Origin: Bin5 sp009843665
GTDB lineage: Bacteria > Chloroflexota > Anaerolineae > Caldilineales > Caldilineaceae
DNA length: 64,000 nt
Reading direction: 5' to 3'
Assembly: GCA_965220285.1 (NCBI GenBank)
Contig: OZ244818.1
Coordinates: 186,001 to 250,000 of the forward strand
Below are positions 51,666 to 60,815 of this stretch, in pieces (position 1 is the stretch's first letter; every line of letters starts with the position of its first letter). The notes beneath the pieces are model-generated. The model made no database searches. It was not told the DNA's origin and saw only the letters and a list, made by a program, of their open reading frames with translations. The position numbers and the translations under genes are program-made.

Positions 51666-51995
51666 GTGTGTGTACTGCGTGCGGTCTGCCTGGACGAAAT
51701 GCACCGCCAGTGTTTCTGTAGCAGGCTCCCGATGGTCATAGAGGTGAACGTGGGAATGCATGGGAACTGCCTCACCAGTCTTGCCTGCGCTGGCACGTTT
51801 TCGGAATCTGCCAAGAGGCGGGGGGAAGCGCGGGCCGGCGCGGGACGCCATCTTCGTATTGCCCACACACCTGCTACGGCGCGAGGTTGTAGGAGAGGGG
51901 GCGTTGCGGGGGCGGAGCCCCCGCACAAGGGAGGGCCGAATAGGCCCGACCGCCCGGAACTGCAGTGGTCAGTGGTTAGTGGTCAGTGAAAGCAC
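51666..51995 (+). repeat. Dispersed double-hairpin repeat, copy 3
   Basis: About 330 bp in the same orientation as the copies at 10222 and 29548. It begins with TGTGTACTGCGTGCGGTCTG and has the GAACTGCCTC...CTTGCCTGCGC block. It contains hairpin A (GCGGGGGC-GGA-GCCCCCGC) and hairpin B (GGGCC-GAATA-GGCCC) in the core 51901-51994, and ends in CAGTGGT/CAGTGGTTAG units followed by GAAAGC as in copy 1. Confidence 0.8.
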
Positions 51996-52358
51996 AGATT
52001 GATGGGTGATTGGCTTTGAGAGGAGTGAGGAGAGAGGTAATCTCGCCTGCCTATAGTGGGTCGCGGCTTGTTGAAGATTTCGTAGTCACCTTTTTCATCA
52101 GATAGTCAGAGTCTCTACGAAAACCGTTCGATTGCACTACAGTTCAGTTGCATCGCAGGGCGGCCTACCTACGGTGTTCGAGAATGCGAGTGGGAAAGTG
52201 TTATTGCTCGGTAATCAACCCAATCTGTCTATGGTAGACTTAGGAGACGATGCAGGATTTCTGGAAGCCTCCATTTCGTCCCCGACCGGATTTTTTGAGC
52301 CGAGAATGTCAAGAGGCTGTGATGCTGGCTGCATGCAGTCCTTTTCGATTCTTTCCCG
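51996..52358. other. Upstream region of the secreted glycosidase gene
   Basis: A 363-bp stretch before the glycosidase start. A 76-codon frame (52132-52362) overlaps the start of the next gene but lacks family features. No convincing promoter pair was found. Confidence 0.35.
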
Positions 52359-55300
52359 ATGACTTATGCAGTCTCGGTGGCGACTCGCGACCTGATAGGG
52401 ATTCGATCAGGTGAGGACATTGGGGCCAAGACAGTGAAGAATCGCCGCAAGTCAAGTCGTATTGGAGAACTGCCCACAGTGAGGCGCACGCTGAGCGCGG
52501 CTGGCCGAATAGCGATGGTTGTGGCCGCGGCGGGTGTCCTGCTCTATCTCCTGCTGTACAACGGTCGCGCAGATTCAGCCTTTCTCGCTAAGGACGTAAA
52601 CCTGCCAACCGGTGCTGCAGGCGGCGATCTACAGAAGGCGGAGACGGATGATGGGAGGCTTCTAAAGAGCCGAACCCAGATTAACGCCTTAGCAAGTCAG
52701 GCTGCAACTGTCCCTTATACGAAGACGCTTGGTGTTTCCGAGTTTGGGCTGGGTTTCGTGAACTCGGCCGAGACCAACAGCGGGGCTGGCCGGATCCAAC
52801 GCGGGGTAGATACCGGTGTTCGTATGGACCGCTTTCCCGTTTATTGGGAGCAGGTTGAGAAACGTATTGGGGAATTTACCTGGACCGGCCAGGACGCGGC
52901 CATTCTGGCGAATGAAGGCAAGAACCTGAATACCCTGGCGATATTGCTGGGTACTCCTCGCCAGTATCGCTTGGGGAGCCGGTCAGCTTCGACAGCGCTT
53001 GGCGGTTCATTCACGGAGTTGCCGGAGAACTTTGCACCGAGGTCGGCTGACTGTCTGCCGCAAGAGGCCGGAGGCGAATGCGACCTAATGGAGGTGATGG
53101 ATGCTTCTGGGAGGCAGGTGCGAGTTACGCAGGACGGGCTGCAGGGGCAGTCCGGCACTTGCCAACGTCACGAGGGTCCTCCGGCGCCATTTGGGTTGAG
53201 TAATTCGATATTCACAGACGGCACCGATGTTCCGTCGACCGATGCACGGCTCAACCCAACAAACCCATGGGCCCGCTTTGTCGGCGCGGCGGTGAACCGG
53301 TACAAGCCTGGAGGCGACGCTGGCACCAATGTCCGTCATTGGGAAATCTGGAATGAGCCGGACCTGTGTCACTTCTGGTCGGGGACGCCTCAGGAATACG
53401 CTCGTTTGCTGAAGGTTGCCTACATTGTCATCAAGTGGATTGACCCTGAAGCCTACGTGGTGTTCGGCGGCCTTGCGCACTTCGAAAACGGGCAGTGGCT
53501 CTATGACATGTTGGACGCGCTGGCGACCGACTCTCTAAGCAGTCAGAACAGTGGATTCTTTGACGCGGCGGGCAGTCATCATTATTCGCTATCGTACGTC
53601 GGCTACCAGTACACGAAGAAAGTTCGCAACGCGCTGGACGCGCGCGGCTGGGGGGATAAGCCGATTTGGATTACGGAGAGCGGGGTGCCGGTCTGCAACG
53701 ACTACCCTGGTCCTACCTGCCCCAGCCCCTGGCGGGCCACGGCCAAAGAGCAGGCGTCGTACATTTGGCAGAATATCGCTTATACCAGGCTGGCCGGCGG
53801 GGGACCCATCTTTCACTTCATGCTTCACGACGATTGCGGGAACGTGGTAGCGGTCGATTCGCCTGACGGGTTTGGGCTGGCAAAGAACGAAAGCAACAGT
53901 TTCTGCTCCCCGTCCAACGCAGAAACACGGCTGTCCTACAATGCCTTCAAATTGGCGAACCAGCACTTCACCGGCACTGAATTTGCCTGGGCGGACATCG
54001 AACGTTTTCGGGTGCGGAGGATCGCCTTCTATCATCCCGGAACGAAAGAGCGGCGTCTGCTGACGTGGTCCCTGAATACGCAGGCACAGACGGCCAACAT
54101 TCCGGCTACCGGCACAAGCGGGCGACTGATCCGTTTGGATGGCACGACGACGGTCGTGACTCCGACCGCGGGCTACTACGAGGTAAGCCTTGCGGGGGCG
54201 ACCAACACCAACTGGCCTGACGGGCAGGGCGGCTACAGCATGGGCATATACGGCGAGCCTGTGCTCCTAATTGAAACGGACACGATGTCACCGACGGCGT
54301 CGATATTGGGCCTGCCAGAGCACTCACCGCAGACTTTTCCGGTGACGTGGCATGCGAGGGATTGGGGCTCCGGGGTGATTTCGACCTCGGTCTATGTTAA
54401 GGTCGACAGTGGGGATTGGGCGCTGTGGCAGGAAGACGTTGAAGCGTATGGCAAGGCGTCCTACACAGGCGAGGCTGGCAAGAAATACGCATTCAGTGTG
54501 GCGGCCGAAGACAGGCTGGGGTACAAGCTGCACGCGGATACGTCGCTGGCCGAGACGACAGTTGCGGAGCACAGTTCCGTTACGGGCAGAGTTATCAACC
54601 CTGCGGGGGAGGCCGGCGTTGGGGTCCAAGTGAGTATCGGCACGACAACGGCCACGACCGACGCGGGCGGCCGGTTTACGATGACCGTGCCAATCGGGAG
54701 CTGGAATATTTCAGTTGGCAGTCAGCTGCTGATGCGAAGGCGTGTTTTCGGCACGAGCGAGAGCCTGGCGCTGCTTTATTCACCGGGGACGAATGCGGTA
54801 ACGAATGGGGACTTTGAGAACAGTTTCACTGGCTGGACGAAGTCGGGCAGCTCCTCCTCCCTAATCGAAGCGCAGACCGGTGCATCAGACCACGCGTTGC
54901 GGCTGGCCAGCGAATTTGTCGCCAATGCGGGCGTGCCCGGTACTGAAGGCAGCGACGGCGGGAACAGCACGGTTTCCCAGCGGGTTACTGTACCTACCGG
55001 CCGACCCTATCTGGCCATCGCCTACAAGGTGGAAACGGCCGAACCTGACACGGGAACCGACAAGTTCGAGGTTATCGCGGTGGAGGACGGTCAGCCGGCG
55101 AACTATATGTTGGTGCAGAGCCAGGGCAGCGGGTGGCAGTACCGCTCGTTTGACATGGCGCAGTACGCTGGCAAGACGATTAACCTGATTTTTAACGTGT
55201 ACGAATCGTCGCCGAACCGTCGTACTACCGTGCTGATCGACGTTGTAACGCTGAGCGACGTGCCGGCGCAGAGCCTGCAGAGCAGTGGACCAATGGCGAG

Positions 55301-55421
55301 ACCGCGGCCTGCGGACGTGCCTCCTCCTCCTGCACCATCGCAACCTTCAGCGCAAGAAGGCAGTACGTCCAGCGGCTACAGGGTCTTTTTGCCTACGGTG
55401 CTAAACCTGAGAGAACAGTAG
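52359..55421 (+). CDS. Secreted or anchored clan GH-A glycoside hydrolase with accessory domains
   Basis: A 1020-aa protein. A basic N-terminus is followed by one membrane/signal segment (about 51-67, IAMVVAAAGVLLYLLLY). The catalytic (beta/alpha)8 domain spans about 125-560, with the acid/base Glu in WEIWNEPDLC (E333) and the nucleophile Glu in PIWITESGVP (E440), as in GH39/GH5-like families. A beta-sandwich follows (about 560-725), then a carboxypeptidase-regulatory-like domain (VTGRVINPAGEAGVGVQVSI, about 740-800) and a jelly-roll carbohydrate-binding-like domain (NGDFENSFTGW, about 810-965). A Pro-rich linker leads to the C-terminal YRVFLPTVLNLREQ. A later GTG start is possible. Substrate unknown. 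Confidence 0.82.
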   Translation: MTYAVSVATRDLIGIRSGEDIGAKTVKNRRKSSRIGELPTVRRTLSAAGRIAMVVAAAGVLLYLLLYNGRADSAFLAKDVNLPTGAAGGDLQKAETDDGRLLKSRTQINALASQAATVPYTKTLGVSEFGLGFVNSAETNSGAGRIQRGVDTGVRMDRFPVYWEQVEKRIGEFTWTGQDAAILANEGKNLNTLAILLGTPRQYRLGSRSASTALGGSFTELPENFAPRSADCLPQEAGGECDLMEVMDASGRQVRVTQDGLQGQSGTCQRHEGPPAPFGLSNSIFTDGTDVPSTDARLNPTNPWARFVGAAVNRYKPGGDAGTNVRHWEIWNEPDLCHFWSGTPQEYARLLKVAYIVIKWIDPEAYVVFGGLAHFENGQWLYDMLDALATDSLSSQNSGFFDAAGSHHYSLSYVGYQYTKKVRNALDARGWGDKPIWITESGVPVCNDYPGPTCPSPWRATAKEQASYIWQNIAYTRLAGGGPIFHFMLHDDCGNVVAVDSPDGFGLAKNESNSFCSPSNAETRLSYNAFKLANQHFTGTEFAWADIERFRVRRIAFYHPGTKERRLLTWSLNTQAQTANIPATGTSGRLIRLDGTTTVVTPTAGYYEVSLAGATNTNWPDGQGGYSMGIYGEPVLLIETDTMSPTASILGLPEHSPQTFPVTWHARDWGSGVISTSVYVKVDSGDWALWQEDVEAYGKASYTGEAGKKYAFSVAAEDRLGYKLHADTSLAETTVAEHSSVTGRVINPAGEAGVGVQVSIGTTTATTDAGGRFTMTVPIGSWNISVGSQLLMRRRVFGTSESLALLYSPGTNAVTNGDFENSFTGWTKSGSSSSLIEAQTGASDHALRLASEFVANAGVPGTEGSDGGNSTVSQRVTVPTGRPYLAIAYKVETAEPDTGTDKFEVIAVEDGQPANYMLVQSQGSGWQYRSFDMAQYAGKTINLIFNVYESSPNRRTTVLIDVVTLSDVPAQSLQSSGPMARPRPADVPPPPAPSQPSAQEGSTSSGYRVFLPTVLNLREQ

Positions 55422-55447
55422 CGGAACCTTTGCGTGCCATTCACGCG

Positions 55448-55870
55448 CTATAGTTCCTCTTCCAACCCGACGAACTCCTCTTCAGCCGAAAGCTCGCGCC
55501 ACAAGAACCAGGCTCCTGTGCGGCGCTGTCCCTTAGGTGCCCGGTCGTAATAGAGGTCAAAAAGTCTACCCTCATCTGTGCGCACGCGGTAGTAGACACG
55601 GCCCTGTCCCCAAGATCCCTGTGTTCGGCCACTGCGTACGAAATAGGGAGGGCGCCGGCCCTGCGTGCGAATTTCCGGTTTTCCGTAGCGATGCCAGTTA
55701 GCCAGCATCTCGACGACAGAGTGGGTTTTTCCTTGCCAGGTAAAGGTGTCGGGAACTGGCGGCTTCTTCTCCAGTGAGAATCCAGGGGGCAATTTCACTG
55801 TTATCTCGCGGCCGATGAACTGCAAGGGATCACCTCGGTACCAGGGCGTATGCTGCAGGGGGACACTCAC
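55448..55870 (-). CDS. DUF6504-family small protein
   Basis: A 140-aa soluble protein of unknown function. Recognisable features are PDTFTWQGKTHSVVEMLANWHRYG, a basic mid-section (RRPPYFVRSGRTQ) and VYYRVRTDEGRLFDLYYDRAP, the pattern of DUF6504. It starts with a GTG that overlaps the MFS stop by 4 bp (GTGA), so its translation is coupled to the transporter. No catalytic residues can be assigned. Confidence 0.72.
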   Translation of the reverse strand: MSVPLQHTPWYRGDPLQFIGREITVKLPPGFSLEKKPPVPDTFTWQGKTHSVVEMLANWHRYGKPEIRTQGRRPPYFVRSGRTQGSWGQGRVYYRVRTDEGRLFDLYYDRAPKGQRRTGAWFLWRELSAEEEFVGLEEEL

Positions 55871-57216
55871 AGTCCTTCCGACATCGCCGCTTGGTGCTTG
55901 GCATCACGGGCATCGAGCTTTGCCAGATAGATTAGGGTCAGAACGACCAACAGGGCGGCTACCCCGTAGACCGGGGCGAATCCTACTGATGCTACAAGCC
56001 AGAAAGCGAAGAGCGGGCCCACGGCAGAACCCAGATCGGAGGCGGTGGCATAGGTGGCAACGAACATCTGAGGGTGGTGCGTGACCAAGGCGGCTTGATT
56101 TGCGTAAGCGTCCAGTACTACGTTTACGCCGGTGCTGACGATCAGGACAGCCAGCAAGGCGACGAAAGCCATGTTGTTCTGAGCAGTCAGCATCAGAGTG
56201 AGACCGAGGCAGAGAAGGAAAACCAAGACGATGGTCAAGCGCATTCGACCAACCAGGTCCGCCAGGGCGCCCATGGCGGCGCCGAGAAACAGGTCGGAAA
56301 ACCAGCGGGTCCCGAGCACGATTCCGGCAAGAGCACCGACCTGCAGACCGAGTAGAAAACCGCCGGAGAAGGTCTCGAAACGGTCGGCCAGGAACACGGA
56401 TGCGGTGGCAACCAGAATGGAGTTGAGCAACAGCTTAAAGAAACCAACTAGCAGGATAGACCTCTGAAGGGGCTCGGACAGGGCCTCAATCCAGCCGCCG
56501 AGAATTTCGTGTTCCCTGCGGTGGACCTTTTTCGACTTCCCCTGGCTGACTTCGGGGGAGTCGGCAGTTGCTGCGGTCTGCTCATCCTCATGTTGTGGCG
56601 ACGCGCTTGCGGGCCAGGAGAGGCCGAAAGCGATTGGGATGGAAACCGCTGACAACGCTGCAATCGTCCAGACCGTGATCTGAAAGCCGAATTGATCGAA
56701 AAGAAAGCCTCCAATTAAGGCGCTGATCGCGCTGCCGCCGCGAACAACACCCCACTTCAGGCCCATCAGCCTGCCCGCATCCGCCCGATCGCCGGTCCAG
56801 ATAGATTGGTAAGTGCCCTGACGGAGACCTGACCAGCTGACACCCCACCCTATCCTCGCCAATAGAAAGACGATGAACCCGAACTTGAAACCATACAGAA
56901 CGGTCGTCAGGACTCCAAGTATGGCTGATATCACGAACGCCCGGTACGGACCGAAACGGGCGAAGATTGCTCCGAGCCAGGTATTGGAGAAAAGGCGGAT
57001 GAGGCGGTTGGCGCTCAAGAGGATGCCGACCTGCTGGGGAGACAGTGCGAGCTGTCCCGCCGCAAGTGGGAGGATAGCGTACAGAAGTGAATCGCCCATG
57101 ATTGCAAATCCGACGGCCCCGGATACGATAAGCACCAGGACAGTGGGGGGCGACAGGCGGGATGGGCGATCGACTGAAGACGTATCGGGCTGAGGTTTCA
57201 GTTCAGTTCGGGACAT
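55867..57216 (-). CDS. Major facilitator superfamily transporter
   Basis: About 449 residues from the ATG at 57216 (MSRTELKPQPDTSS); a TTG at 57258 would add 14. It has twelve hydrophobic segments in two halves separated by a charged loop with a Glu/Lys-rich region (about 200-235, QGKSKKVHRREHE). Motif-A-like glycine turns appear after segments 2 and 8 (GALADLVGRMR). It is a drug- or metabolite-type MFS; the substrate is not readable. It is co-transcribed with the DUF6504 gene. Confidence 0.83.
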   Translation of the reverse strand: MSRTELKPQPDTSSVDRPSRLSPPTVLVLIVSGAVGFAIMGDSLLYAILPLAAGQLALSPQQVGILLSANRLIRLFSNTWLGAIFARFGPYRAFVISAILGVLTTVLYGFKFGFIVFLLARIGWGVSWSGLRQGTYQSIWTGDRADAGRLMGLKWGVVRGGSAISALIGGFLFDQFGFQITVWTIAALSAVSIPIAFGLSWPASASPQHEDEQTAATADSPEVSQGKSKKVHRREHEILGGWIEALSEPLQRSILLVGFFKLLLNSILVATASVFLADRFETFSGGFLLGLQVGALAGIVLGTRWFSDLFLGAAMGALADLVGRMRLTIVLVFLLCLGLTLMLTAQNNMAFVALLAVLIVSTGVNVVLDAYANQAALVTHHPQMFVATYATASDLGSAVGPLFAFWLVASVGFAPVYGVAALLVVLTLIYLAKLDARDAKHQAAMSEGL

Positions 57217-57619
57217 GATGGCAGCCAAACAGCAATGGCAGGCGGCGACTGGCAGCAATGGCCACGTTTTTCGACGATGAGGTGTTTGCCGATTCGAGCC
57301 ATTGTAACATAAGCTCTTCCAATTTGGCTTAAGGCGGACAGGGTCGGAGTCACTGCGACTCGTCCACAGTTGAAGGCAAAGGAGGTCAGGTCGCGACAGG
57401 GATTCGGCCCCGCCAATCGGGTCCGAAAGTGCAGGTATTGGCGCGTATTTCTTTGACAGAGCAGAGTTCTACAGCTACTATCGGGTTGACACTTCGTTCC
57501 AGGAGCCCATTTGGTACAATTGCTTATTCTCCTGCATATGATTCAAGGACAAACCCAGTTTCTTGATCGTAGAGCGCGTCACTGCGAGATTCTCCATTCT
57601 TCCAACTGAGGGGGTTATT
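57217..57619. other. Divergent intergenic region MFS / HpcH-HpaI aldolase
   Basis: About 400 bp between divergent genes. Apart from an extended -10 element listed separately, no gene or structured RNA was recognised. Confidence 0.4.
57512..57520 (+). promoter_or_regulatory. Extended -10 element for the aldolase gene
   Basis: TG-G-TACAAT matches five of six -10 bases with the TGn extension, about 100 bp before the chosen GTG start. A TTGACA at 57486-57491 is too far away (23-bp spacer) to be a normal -35. Confidence 0.4.
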
Positions 57620-58384
57620 GTGAATCCAAATACAGCCAAAGCCAAGATGCAGTCCGGCCAGCCCGCCTTCGGATTCGCGGTGGGGATGGGGTCGGCACTG
57701 AATGCGGAGGTGTTGAGCAGAAGCGGGATCGATTTCGTGATGATTGACAGGCAGCACGGGTCTTGGGGTGAGGACAGTGCGATTGCCGCGCTAGTGGCCA
57801 TCAACGGGAGCTCGGCAGTTCCGATGGCCCGTGTGGCACGCAACGACTACACGTTTATCGGCAGGTTGCTGGACGAAGGTGTGATGGGCATGATTGTGCC
57901 AATGGTCGATACTCCTGAGCAGGCTCGCATGGCGGCTGATGCGTGCCACCTTCCTCCGCTGGGCAGGCGCTCGTGGGGCTGGGGCCGAGCCAAGTTGTAC
58001 GGGGCGGATTATGCTGAGTGGATCGACGAGCAACTTTTTGTCGCCGTACAGTTGGAAAGCGTGGAGGCGGTTGAGAACGCGGAAGCAATTCTCGCTACGC
58101 CGGGCATTGACGGTTGCTGGACCGGGCCGAGCGACCTATCTCTTTCTTTGGGCTTTCATCCGTCAGAGATGGACGACCGCGAGGAGCACGCGCGAGCGCT
58201 GGAAGCAGTTCTGAAAGCGTGTGAAAACACAGGTAAGATTCCTGGCATCGCAGGGGGGAGTGTGGAGGACGCACTGAGGCGAGCCAGCCAGGGTTTTCGG
58301 TTTATCACTGCGACGAGTGATGGGGGCATTTTGGATGCGGGTGCGAAGAGCGCGGTGGCGCGGCTGGCTGATTTCGGAAAGTAA
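57620..58384 (+). CDS. HpcH/HpaI-family class II aldolase
   Basis: From the GTG at 57620 (VNPNTAKAKMQSGQP; AGGGGG 5 bp upstream) it has 254 residues, the size of HpaI/YfaU/GarL enzymes; the frame from 57563 adds unrelated residues. Family motifs are FVMIDRQHG (catalytic His), VPMARVARND (Arg), the metal Glu in VAVQLES, and GPSDLSLSLG (metal Asp). It cleaves 2-keto-3-deoxy sugar acids to pyruvate (or tartronate semialdehyde precursors) plus an aldehyde. It could serve the sugar-acid routes implied elsewhere in the window. Confidence 0.88.
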   Translation: MNPNTAKAKMQSGQPAFGFAVGMGSALNAEVLSRSGIDFVMIDRQHGSWGEDSAIAALVAINGSSAVPMARVARNDYTFIGRLLDEGVMGMIVPMVDTPEQARMAADACHLPPLGRRSWGWGRAKLYGADYAEWIDEQLFVAVQLESVEAVENAEAILATPGIDGCWTGPSDLSLSLGFHPSEMDDREEHARALEAVLKACENTGKIPGIAGGSVEDALRRASQGFRFITATSDGGILDAGAKSAVARLADFGK

Positions 58385-58443
58385 GTGTCGTTAGAGCTAG
58401 TCTGACCTGGAAACTGCAGGTCAAGAGTGTTGTCAGTCCACGT

Positions 58444-58464
58444 GGGCACCCCTTGTGGGTGCCC
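58444..58464 (+). terminator. Stem-loop after the aldolase gene
   Basis: GGGCACCC pairs with GGGTGCCC around CTTGT, 60 bp after the aldolase stop. It looks like the common GGGCACCC...GGGTGCCC intergenic palindrome and lacks a U-run, so it may be a repeat element rather than a terminator. Confidence 0.4.
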
Positions 58465-58571
58465 CAACGGTGGGATGTGCTGAGAGTTGAAGATAATCCG
58501 GACGCAGCAACGCGCGAAGGGCCCCTTTGGCGGGGCTGTCTGAGGCTTGGGAAACTGACAGGAGTGAAGAA

Positions 58572-59771
58572 GTGTCCACATCATCTGATTTTCTCGTTGT
58601 CGGCTCCGGCATTTTCGGCGTGACGACAGCCCTATCGTTGCGACGTCGCGGTTACAGCGTCACACTGATTGACCCCGGACCGATTCCATGTCCCCTGGCC
58701 GGGTCAACGGATGTGAGCAAGGTTGTGCGCATGGAGTATGGTAACAACCGTCAGTACATGCGCATGGCGATTGGAGCGATCGAAGGCTTCCATCGCCTGA
58801 ACGAACAGTTCGGAGAGACGCTGTACCACGAGACGGGCGTATTGGCGGCTTCGAAGGTGCCGATGCCAGAAAACGAGTTCGTGAACAGCAGTTATCATAT
58901 GTTGCTGGAGGAGGGTCAAAGTCCGGAACGTCTGTCAGGCGGGGAGATAGCCCAGCGGTTTCCGGCCTGGTCAACCGGGGCATACGTTGACGGCTTTTAC
59001 AATGCGCGCGGCGGCTACGCGGAGAGCGGGCGGGTCGTCGGCAGGCTGGCTGAACAGGCCGCGGTCGAGGGAGTTGAAGTCCAGCCCAGTCAGACAGCGG
59101 ACGAGATCCTGATGGAGGGCAACCGAGTGCAGGGTGTACTTACGCGGGAGGGGGCAACGTTCAGCGCCGATCACACGGTGCTGGCGGCAGGTTCGTGGAC
59201 GCCGTGGCTGTTGCCGGAGCTGCATTCGGTGATGACTACGACCGGCCACCCGATCTTCCACCTGAAACCGAGTGATCCTTCGCTGTTTGAGGCGCCGGGC
59301 TTTGTGGTCTACTTTGCAGACACTTCCAGTACGGGCTGGTACGGGTTTCCGATGTTGCGGGAGGGTGTGGTCAAGGTTTCCCGGCACGGGGTCGGGGTGA
59401 CGCTCCACCCGGAGCACGACGAGCGCAAGGTCTACGAGGAGGATTTCGCTCAGCTGCGGATTTTCCTCGAGGACACATTTCCAGCGCTTTTGGATGCTGA
59501 AATCACTTATACGAGACGATGCGTTTACAATGATACGCTTGACGAACATTTCTGGATCGACCACCACCCCGAGCGCGAAGGATTGAGTATCGCCACGGGT
59601 GGGAGCGGTCACGGTTTCAAGTTCGGGCCGGTGCTTGGGGACCTGATCGCCGACGTAGTAGAGGGCAGACCGAATGAATGGGCAGATCTTTTTCGGTGGC
59701 GCGACCTTTCGCCGGACACGGCGGGGCAGGAGGCTTCGCGGTACCATGGGGATGCTGAGGGTGAGGCGTAG
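58572..59771 (+). CDS. FAD-dependent oxidoreductase of the DAO / sarcosine-oxidase type
   Basis: From the GTG at 58572 (VSTSSDFLVVGSG; AGGAG 8 bp upstream) it has 399 residues. The FAD motif LVVGSGIFGVTTALSLRRRG is near 8-27, followed by GSTDVSKVVRMEYG, the FAD-covalent/Arg region, and the C-terminal SIATGGSGHGFKFGPVLGDLIAD typical of monomeric sarcosine oxidase and N-methyltryptophan oxidase (there Cys is in the covalent-FAD position; here it reads GHGFKF, so FAD is probably non-covalent). It oxidises a secondary or primary amine. The longer frame from 58527 is not supported. Confidence 0.87.
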   Translation: MSTSSDFLVVGSGIFGVTTALSLRRRGYSVTLIDPGPIPCPLAGSTDVSKVVRMEYGNNRQYMRMAIGAIEGFHRLNEQFGETLYHETGVLAASKVPMPENEFVNSSYHMLLEEGQSPERLSGGEIAQRFPAWSTGAYVDGFYNARGGYAESGRVVGRLAEQAAVEGVEVQPSQTADEILMEGNRVQGVLTREGATFSADHTVLAAGSWTPWLLPELHSVMTTTGHPIFHLKPSDPSLFEAPGFVVYFADTSSTGWYGFPMLREGVVKVSRHGVGVTLHPEHDERKVYEEDFAQLRIFLEDTFPALLDAEITYTRRCVYNDTLDEHFWIDHHPEREGLSIATGGSGHGFKFGPVLGDLIADVVEGRPNEWADLFRWRDLSPDTAGQEASRYHGDAEGEA

Positions 59772-59830
59772 GGGTCAAATATGGCAACTTTCGTTCGATG
59801 TAAGGAGCCGGACAGTTTGCGGGTAACGCA

Positions 59831-60694
59831 ATGACTCTCAAGTTTGGTCCTGCAGACTATGACAGGGCGGCGGCATTCGTGCGTGCGCGGACAGGCCGCC
59901 AGGATTTGCGACCGTCCGAGGGGGGGCCGGTCGGACTCGTGCTCGGCAGTGGACTGAATTCGCTGGCAGAGGCGATCGAGGAGGCGGAAGCAGTTTCCTA
60001 CGAGGAGATCCCGCATTTTTCGACCAGCACGGCACCAGGACACGCAGGTCGTCTGATCGTGGGCCGACTTTCCGGTCAGACGGTGGTGGCGATGCAAGGA
60101 CGCAACCACTTCTATGAGGGTTATACGGCCGAGGAGATTACCTTTCCCATCCGAGTGATGCGGCGTCTGGGCGTTGGCAGGCTGATCCTCACCAATGCGG
60201 CCGGTGGCGTGAATTCCGCCTTTCGAGCGGGCGACCTAATGCTGATCGTGGACCACCTGAACTTTGTGGGCATGGCGGGTCACAATCCGCTTATCGGCCC
60301 GAATGCGAAGGCGTTTGGGACGCGTTTTCCGTCCATGACGCACGCGTATCCGCGTGTACTGCGCAGGGCGGCCCTGGAGGCGGCACAAGAATTGGGGATC
60401 ACACTGCGCCAGGGCGTTTACGCATTTCTCGCGGGTCCCAACTTTGAGACGCCGGCGGAAGTTCGTTATTTGCGCCTGGTGGGAGCGGACGCCGTGGGGA
60501 TGAGCACGGTACCGGAGGCGTTGGTGGCGGTCCATGCTGGAATCGCGGTCCTGGGAATCAGCACGATTACAAATGTGGCCGTGGACCAACTGGACTCGGA
60601 CAAGGAGACGAGCGAAGAAGAGGTAATGGAAACGGGAAGAATCGTGGTGCCGCGTTTGACGGCATTGCTGACGGCGGTCCTGGAACGGTTGTAG
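59831..60694 (+). CDS. Purine nucleoside phosphorylase, class I
   Basis: A 287-aa trimeric-type PNP. Key motifs are GLVLGSGLNSLA (phosphate loop), PGHAGRL, MQGRNHFYEGY (catalytic His region), LTNAAGGVN, LAGPNFETPAEVR with the conserved Glu/Asn, and GADAVGMSTVPE. It cleaves (deoxy)inosine and (deoxy)guanosine to base and (deoxy)ribose 1-phosphate. It lies 59 bp after the DAO-type gene on the same strand. Confidence 0.94.
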   Translation: MTLKFGPADYDRAAAFVRARTGRQDLRPSEGGPVGLVLGSGLNSLAEAIEEAEAVSYEEIPHFSTSTAPGHAGRLIVGRLSGQTVVAMQGRNHFYEGYTAEEITFPIRVMRRLGVGRLILTNAAGGVNSAFRAGDLMLIVDHLNFVGMAGHNPLIGPNAKAFGTRFPSMTHAYPRVLRRAALEAAQELGITLRQGVYAFLAGPNFETPAEVRYLRLVGADAVGMSTVPEALVAVHAGIAVLGISTITNVAVDQLDSDKETSEEEVMETGRIVVPRLTALLTAVLERL

Positions 60695-60716
60695 CGGGGC
60701 GAGCCAAGATCAGGAA

Positions 60717-60745
60717 GGCAGGGACCTCGTCGTGCGGTCCCTGCC
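60717..60745. terminator. Bidirectional stem-loop between convergent genes
   Basis: GGCAGGGACC pairs perfectly with GGTCCCTGCC (10 bp) around a 9-nt loop, between the convergent PNP and acetyltransferase genes. Short T-rich stretches flank it (TTTTCT nearby), so it may end both transcripts. Confidence 0.6.
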
Positions 60746-60815
60746 TCTACAGAAGAGTTTTCTACTTGAGACCCCTTTACAGGACAGTGTTAAAATCGTC
60801 CGGAAAGAGGTCTTT

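Noticed and set aside
52132..52362. 76-codon plus-strand frame overlapping the start of the glycosidase gene
   Set aside because: TTG start without a ribosome-binding site, no similarity to known families. Probably chance.
57486..57520. TTGACA and TACAAT as a full promoter for the aldolase gene
   Set aside because: The spacer is 23 bp, too long for a standard promoter. Only the extended -10 element was kept as a candidate.
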